A program made the position numbers and the translations under genes. Shown one piece after another: positions 5,878 through 10,551 of a DNA stretch of 10,551 nucleotides; position 1 is the first letter of the stretch, and each line of letters starts with the position of its first letter. Origin of the DNA: Thermodesulfobacteriota bacterium (GTDB taxonomy: Bacteria; Desulfobacterota; Thermodesulfobacteria; Thermodesulfobacteriales; Thermodesulfatatoraceae); NCBI GenBank assembly GCA_013154385.1, contig JAADCO010000011.1, positions 1-10,551 of the forward strand, given 5' to 3'. A model generated the notes under the pieces. That model had not been told where the DNA came from, made no database searches, and saw nothing but the letters and a program-made list of their open reading frames with translations.

Positions 5878-8800
5878 CCAAAAAGGGCCTTCACGTCCTC
5901 CAGGATGAGATAAGCGCAGGGGACGAGGACGAGCGTGATGAACGTGGCGAAAAGCACCCCGAAGCCCAGGCTGATGGCCATGGGGATCAGGGCCCGGGCC
6001 TGAAGGCTCTTTTCGAAGATCATAGGCATGAGCCCCACGAAGGTGGTGAGCGTGGTCAGCACGATGGGCCGAAAGCGCCTCACCGCCGCCTCCACCACCG
6101 CCTCGGTAAGGGGTCTCTCCCTCCGGAAGCGGTTGATGAGATCCACGAGGATCAGGGAGTCGTTGACCACCACCCCGGAAAGCCCCACGATGCCGAAGAA
6201 GCTCAGGATGCTCAGATGATAGCCCATGAGCTTGTGCCCCAGGAAGGCCCCGATGATCCCGAAGGGCACGGCGAACATGATGATCAGGGGCTGGAGATAG
6301 GACCTCAGGGGCACGGCCAGGAGGACGAAGATGAGGATCTGGGCGATGACGAAGCCCCGAAAGACGTCGGCCATGGCCTCGTGACGCCGGCGCCCCTCGC
6401 CCTCGAGAGAGAAGTGAAACCCGGGATACTCTCTCTTTAGCCGGGGCAGGAACTCCTTTTCGAGATAGTTCCTGATCTCGTCGGCGTTGGTGACCTTCTC
6501 GTCCACCTCGGCGGAGACCGTGATCACCCTCCGGCAATCAAGGCGCGAAAGGGCCACGTAGCCCTGCCCCCTCTTGAGCTCCGCCACCTCGAGGAGGGGA
6601 ATCTCCCGCCCGTCGGGCAGATGGAGCCTCATGTGCGTGAGATCCCACACCGAGGTGCGCTCGCTTTCCGGATAGCGCACGAGCACCTGGACCTCGTCCT
6701 CCCCGCGCTGCACCCGCAGGGCCTCGGCCCCGTAGAAGGCGTGGCGCACCGCCCGGGCCACGTCCTCCAGATTCACCCCGAGGTTCCGGGCCCCGGGCCT
6801 GAGCTTTAAGCGGATCTCCTCCTTTCCCGGGAGGAAGCTGTCCTCGATGTCGTGCACCCCGGGGAAGCGGGAAAGTTCCTTCTTCACCAGCTCCACGATC
6901 CTGAGGAGGGTCTTCTCGTCCTTGTGGGAAAGGGCCACCTCGATGGGCTTGCCGAGGCTGAAGAGTTCGCTCTGAAAGAGCACACCCTCGGCCCCGGGGA
7001 TCGTCCCCACCTTGCGCCGCCAGGCCTTGGCGATCTCCGCCGTGCTGATGCCGCGGCGGTCTTCACTGGGAACGAGCTTCAAGGTGACCTGGGCCAGATG
7101 GGACCCCTGGGTGGGCACTCCGGCCTTCGGCCCGTGGCGCGTCTGATGGACCCCGATCATGAGGAGGGAGTACTCGAGAAGCTTCAGATGGTAGCGCTTC
7201 TCGTACTCCGCCACCACCTCCCGCCCCACTTCCTCCAGGTGCTTGGCCACCTTCAGGGTCTCTTCAGCAGGGGTGCCGGCGGGCATGGTGAGGAAACACT
7301 CCACCTCGTCGCTTTCCACCCGCGGGAAGAAGGTGAACTTGAGGCGGCCGCCGAGCCACAGGGAAAACACCACCACGAGGAGGGCCACCCCCGCGGCCAC
7401 CGTGGCGTAGCGCCAGGCGAGCACGCGGACGAGAAAACGGCGATAAGGTCCCTCCACCAGGCGATTGAGCCCCCGGGCCAGGAAACTGCGCGCCTCCGGC
7501 GAGATGCGCCCCTTGGTGGCGGCCAGATGGGCCGGAAGGATGAAGAGGGCCTCGATCAGCGAGCCCGCCAGCACCAGGATGACCACGATGGGGATGTTGC
7601 GGATGAACTTCCCGAGCATCCCCGAGCCGTAGAGCAGCGGCCAGAAGGCGGCCATGGTGGTGAGCACGGAAAAGATCACGGGCTGGCTGACCTCGATGGT
7701 TCCCTTGATCGCGGCCTCAAGCGGCGGGACCCCGGCCTCCCGATGGCGAAAGACGTTTTCCCCGATGACGATGGCGTCGTCCACCACGATGCCCAGGACC
7801 AGGATGAAGGCAAAGAGGGAGACCATGTTGATGGAGACCCCGAAGTGGGGGAGGAGAAAGAGGGCCGTGGCAAAGGAGATGGGGATGCCGAGCATGATCC
7901 AGAAGGAAAGACGCGCGTTCAGGAAGAACCCGAGCAGGATGAGCACAAGGAGCATGCCGAGGCTCATGTTCTTCACCAGGAGGAAGAGGCGCTGCTTGAC
8001 GATCTCGGAGTTGTCGTCGAAGACGGTGAGCTTGAGCCCTTCGGGGAGCTGGGCCCTGATTTCCGGAAGCGCGCGGCGCACGGCCTTGGAGAGCTTGAGC
8101 ACGTTCTGGTCGCCGATGCGAAAGACCTCGATCACCGCCGCGCGCTGGCCGTCGAAGTAGGCGTAAAGGTCAATGATGTCCCGGAACTCGTCCTTGAGCA
8201 GGGCCAGGTCGCGCAGCTCTATCTCCCCGCCCTCTTCGCGGGCAAGGATCACGATGTCGGCGTATTCGCGGGCGTAGTAGCGCTTGCCGCGGGCCCGCAA
8301 AAGGATCTCCCGCCGCGGGTCCTTGATGCGCCCTGCCGGCAGATCCAGGCTCTCGCGCCGGATGATCCCCGCGATCTCGCCCAGGGAAAGCCCGTAGCGG
8401 CGCAGGGTCTCTTCCGAGACCTCAAGATGGATCTCCGCCGGACGCAGGGCGTAGTAGGCCACCTCCGTGACCTCCGGAAGGGCGAGAAGCTCCTCCTTCA
8501 CCCGCTCGGCCCAGTACTTGAGCGTGGCCTCGGAAACCGGGCCGTAGAGGGCCATGTTCACCACCGGATAGCGCCGGACCACCTGGCGCACGATGGGGCG
8601 CTCGGCCTCCTCGGGAAGCGTGGTGATGCTGTCCACCTCGACCTTGATGTCGTCGTAGAGCTGCCGCGGGTCCCAGCCCTTCATCACCTCGACGGTGATC
8701 TTGCCGAGCCCCTCCATGGCCACGGAGTAGATGCGCTCGATCCCCGGAAGCCCGGCGATGCGTTCCTCGATGGGGCGGACCACCGAGTCCTCCACCTCGT

Positions 8801-8972
8801 CCGGAGAGGCCCCGCGGTATTCCACGCGGATCTCGATGGCGTCGAGCGCCACTTCCGGGAAGACCTCGACCTTCATGTGAAGGGCGGTGAAGACACCGGC
8901 CGCCAGGAGAAAGAGCATGAGGAGGTTTGCGGCCACGTGATTTTCGGCAAACCAGGCGATGAGGCTCTTCAT
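5847..8972 (-). CDS. RND efflux transporter permease (AcrB/HAE-type)
   Basis: This 1041-residue inner-membrane pump drives efflux with the proton gradient and works as a trimer with the adaptor and outer-membrane factor encoded just upstream. TM1 is at about 7-29. A first large periplasmic loop (about 30-332) includes PxxVEDSVVRPIEE at 57-70. TM2-TM6 lie in 333-482, with the TM4 motif GIVVDDAIVIGEN at 394-406 containing the proton-relay pair Asp398/Asp399. A second periplasmic loop and TM7-TM12 follow, with VVND near 935-938 in TM10. The usual two-fold internal repeat and full length argue that it is intact. In TM10 the AcrB lysine is absent and an Asn-Asp pair is present, as in several non-AcrB subfamilies, so the substrate cannot be predicted. 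The ATG overlaps the adaptor stop as ATGA, preceded by AAGGAA. The last ten codons overlap the toxin gene. Confidence 0.95.
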   Translation of the reverse strand: MKSLIAWFAENHVAANLLMLFLLAAGVFTALHMKVEVFPEVALDAIEIRVEYRGASPDEVEDSVVRPIEERIAGLPGIERIYSVAMEGLGKITVEVMKGWDPRQLYDDIKVEVDSITTLPEEAERPIVRQVVRRYPVVNMALYGPVSEATLKYWAERVKEELLALPEVTEVAYYALRPAEIHLEVSEETLRRYGLSLGEIAGIIRRESLDLPAGRIKDPRREILLRARGKRYYAREYADIVILAREEGGEIELRDLALLKDEFRDIIDLYAYFDGQRAAVIEVFRIGDQNVLKLSKAVRRALPEIRAQLPEGLKLTVFDDNSEIVKQRLFLLVKNMSLGMLLVLILLGFFLNARLSFWIMLGIPISFATALFLLPHFGVSINMVSLFAFILVLGIVVDDAIVIGENVFRHREAGVPPLEAAIKGTIEVSQPVIFSVLTTMAAFWPLLYGSGMLGKFIRNIPIVVILVLAGSLIEALFILPAHLAATKGRISPEARSFLARGLNRLVEGPYRRFLVRVLAWRYATVAAGVALLVVVFSLWLGGRLKFTFFPRVESDEVECFLTMPAGTPAEETLKVAKHLEEVGREVVAEYEKRYHLKLLEYSLLMIGVHQTRHGPKAGVPTQGSHLAQVTLKLVPSEDRRGISTAEIAKAWRRKVGTIPGAEGVLFQSELFSLGKPIEVALSHKDEKTLLRIVELVKKELSRFPGVHDIEDSFLPGKEEIRLKLRPGARNLGVNLEDVARAVRHAFYGAEALRVQRGEDEVQVLVRYPESERTSVWDLTHMRLHLPDGREIPLLEVAELKRGQGYVALSRLDCRRVITVSAEVDEKVTNADEIRNYLEKEFLPRLKREYPGFHFSLEGEGRRRHEAMADVFRGFVIAQILIFVLLAVPLRSYLQPLIIMFAVPFGIIGAFLGHKLMGYHLSILSFFGIVGLSGVVVNDSLILVDLINRFRRERPLTEAVVEAAVRRFRPIVLTTLTTFVGLMPMIFEKSLQARALIPMAISLGFGVLFATFITLVLVPCAYLILEDVKALFGYLFSSRKVS

Positions 8973-10108
8973 GATTCCTTGATCCGCACCTTCATCCCCG
9001 GCACCGGAGCGGGAAGCCGGGAGGTAATGACGCGCGCGCCGGGATAAAGCCCCCGGACAAAGGCCCTGGTCTTGGTGAAGAGGAGGACCTCCACCGGACG
9101 GATCTCAAGGCGCCCTTCCCCATCCACCAGATAGACCTCGTAGCGGCCCTTTTGCAGATGGAGGAGATCGCGCGGAAGGACGTAAACCCCCTTTACGAGC
9201 CGACCCTTGATCCTCACGCGGACGAAGGTCCCGGGCAAGAGAGGGGGCCGGCGGGAAAACGGGTCATTCACCCGCACGAAGACGTCTATCAAGCGGGTCT
9301 TTTCGTCGGCTTGAGCCGCGGCGCGCACCACCCTGCCCCGCCACGGTCTCTCCGTGAGCGGGGAGAAGATCTCGGCCCCCGAGCCGTTTTGGGCGTTGAA
9401 CCCCGGGACCTTGATCCAGCGGATCTCGCGGCTCTCGAGAGGGACCCTGACCTCCACGGCCGAGGCGTCGTAGACCTCGGCCAGAGTCGTGGTGGGCCCT
9501 ACGTACTGTCCGAGGTCAACGTCGGCCTTGACCACGAAACCATCGAACGGGGCCCGGATGACCGTGCGCCGCAGGTCCTCCTTGGCCTTGCGCCACTTGG
9601 CGCGCGCGGCCTTCACCCGCGCCCGGGCCGCGGCCAACTGCGGTTCCTTGGCCACCAGCGGCGGAGGCGGGGTCTTCTTCTTTAGGACCTGATACCACTC
9701 CTCAACCGCGGCTTCAGCCGCGGCCTCGATCTCGGCCAGGGCCTTTTCGGCTTCGCGCAACTCCCCTTCCGCCAGGGCCACCGCGGTCTCGTAGTCCACG
9801 GGATCGAGCCGCACGAGCACCTCGCCCCGACGAAACCGCGCGCCGGCCACCAGATTTGGGGAGAGATAGACGATCCGGCCCGAGACCTCGGGCACGATCT
9901 TTCCGGTGCGCAACGGCTGGACGGTGCCGAACTCCTCTATTTCCACCCGCTCGTCCGCGGGCTGGACCGCCATGGTCTCCACGAGCGGAACGTGGCGCAC
10001 GGGTTTTCTCTTCTTCAGGCGGGGCTTGGTGTGCACCAGGTAGAAGGCCGTCGCGAGGCCCAGGGAAAGGATGATCACCACGACCAGGACCTGGACGATC
10101 TTTCTCAT
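8969..10108 (-). CDS. RND efflux periplasmic adaptor (membrane fusion protein, HlyD/AcrA-like)
   Basis: The 379-residue adaptor joins the inner-membrane pump to the outer-membrane channel. Residues 5-25 are a single membrane anchor or uncleaved signal, without a lipobox cysteine, followed by a basic stretch (KPRLKKRKPVRH). The two lipoyl halves are at about 67-102 (GKIVPEVSGRIVYLSPN and GEVLVRLDPVDY) and 181-206 (RTVIRAPFDGFVVKADVDLG). Between them is a short Ala/Glu/Lys-rich coiled coil (about 106-182) with a proline break TPPPP at 146-150 that marks the hairpin tip. The beta-barrel and membrane-proximal domains follow at about 215-378, including LPGTFVRVRIKG. It is linked to its neighbours by 4-bp ATGA overlaps on both sides, and AAGGAG stands about seven bases before the ATG. 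The family assignment is firm; the substrate is unknown. Confidence 0.93.
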   Translation of the reverse strand: MRKIVQVLVVVIILSLGLATAFYLVHTKPRLKKRKPVRHVPLVETMAVQPADERVEIEEFGTVQPLRTGKIVPEVSGRIVYLSPNLVAGARFRRGEVLVRLDPVDYETAVALAEGELREAEKALAEIEAAAEAAVEEWYQVLKKKTPPPPLVAKEPQLAAARARVKAARAKWRKAKEDLRRTVIRAPFDGFVVKADVDLGQYVGPTTTLAEVYDASAVEVRVPLESREIRWIKVPGFNAQNGSGAEIFSPLTERPWRGRVVRAAAQADEKTRLIDVFVRVNDPFSRRPPLLPGTFVRVRIKGRLVKGVYVLPRDLLHLQKGRYEVYLVDGEGRLEIRPVEVLLFTKTRAFVRGLYPGARVITSRLPAPVPGMKVRIKES

Positions 10109-10551
10109 CTGCCGTCTCCTTTGGCGAGAGGCGCGGGCCAGCCGCCGCCCAGGGCACGATAGAGCGAAACCCGGTTCAGGAGAAGGGCGAGTTCCGCGGC
10201 CAGACGCTCCCTCTCACGCTCCAGGACGAGGTGTCTCGCCTTGAGATAGTCGAGTATCTCCACCGCCCCCTTTTCGTAACGCATCCTGATGATCTCTGCT
10301 TCGGCCCGCGCCGAATCCTCCTGGCGCCGCCGCAGCTTCCATCTCTCACGCCCCTTTTCTTCGGCGAGAAGCCCGGTCTCCACCTCGAAGAAGGCCTGGA
10401 GCACCGTGCGCGCGTAGGCCGTCTCCGCCTGCCGGAACCTGGCGCGGGCCGCTTCCTCCTCGGAGCGCAGGGCCCCGGCGTCGAAGATGGGCTGGGTGAG
10501 GGAAAAGGCGAGCTCCCAGAAACGATGCCGCCTGGTGAGGAAGTTGTTGAG
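10105..10551 (-). CDS. TolC-like outer-membrane efflux factor (partial, 5' part beyond right edge)
   Basis: The last 148 residues of an outer-membrane efflux protein are visible; the start lies beyond the window. The segment LTQPIFDAGALRSEEEAARARF is the typical second-repeat OEP motif, where a beta strand leads into the long periplasmic helix. It is followed by QAETAYARTVLQAFFEVETGL and a long charged helix, then MRYEKGAVEILDYLKARHLVL, the conserved turn into the last helix (Y-x-x-G-x-x-x-x-L-D). The end, RVSLYRALGGGWP, is the usual OEP C-terminus. It is the first of three genes transcribed leftward, and its TGA overlaps the adaptor ATG as ATGA. It would form the outer-membrane channel of the pump. 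Confidence 0.92.
   Translation of the reverse strand, partial: LNNFLTRRHRFWELAFSLTQPIFDAGALRSEEEAARARFRQAETAYARTVLQAFFEVETGLLAEEKGRERWKLRRRQEDSARAEAEIIRMRYEKGAVEILDYLKARHLVLERERERLAAELALLLNRVSLYRALGGGWPAPLAKGDGR

Noticed and set aside
6852..9047. 731-codon plus-strand frame opposite the RND pump
   Set aside because: It is a GC-rich shadow of the pump gene; the product is His/Glu/Gly-rich low-complexity sequence with no motif, whereas the minus strand gives a full, motif-bearing pump.

Overview
The window is bacterial and mostly GC-rich, with tightly packed, overlapping genes. SecD and a full tripartite RND efflux operon (outer-membrane factor, periplasmic adaptor, inner-membrane pump) indicate a Gram-negative cell envelope. 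A stand-alone protein resembling the pyruvate kinase C-terminal domain (a family common in archaea and thermophilic bacteria), together with the SecD sequence style and Arg/Glu/Lys-rich proteins, makes a thermophilic, Desulfobacterota- or Thermodesulfobacteria-like host plausible. That placement is inference; there is no rRNA or other marker here.

Layout. (1) 1-1037, minus: the 5' two thirds of secD, cut by the left edge. (2) 1038-1202: a divergent intergenic region with candidate promoters in both directions. (3) 1203-2748, plus: a two-gene unit, the pyruvate-kinase-alpha/beta-like protein followed by an 11-bp overlapping galE. (4) 2742-4466, minus: a secreted TIGR03790-type protein with a TPR-like C-terminal tail, overlapping galE tail to tail by 7 bp. 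(5) 4506-4535: a strong intrinsic terminator reading leftward. (6) 4536-5294: an AT-richer stretch with no gene I can support. (7) 5295-5877, plus: a type II toxin-antitoxin operon with an almost consensus sigma-70 promoter, a small palindrome at the predicted transcription start, a ribbon-helix-helix antitoxin and a RelE/ParE-fold toxin. (8) 5847-10551, minus: the RND efflux operon, transcribed outer-membrane factor, adaptor, pump, with ATGA stop/start overlaps at both junctions. Its last gene runs 31 bp into the 3' end of the toxin gene.

Interpretation. Most of the window is ordinary housekeeping and envelope biology: protein export, UDP-sugar interconversion and efflux. The part worth attention is 4536-5877. 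An AT-rich segment and a toxin-antitoxin operon sit between the end of the RND operon and the only leftward terminator nearby, as if inserted there. The antitoxin is AT-rich while the toxin is closer to host composition. By eye, the toxin lacks the two arginines expected at the RelE active site. I do not see a clearly novel multi-gene system. The best leads are this island and the uncharacterised TIGR03790-TPR secreted protein.
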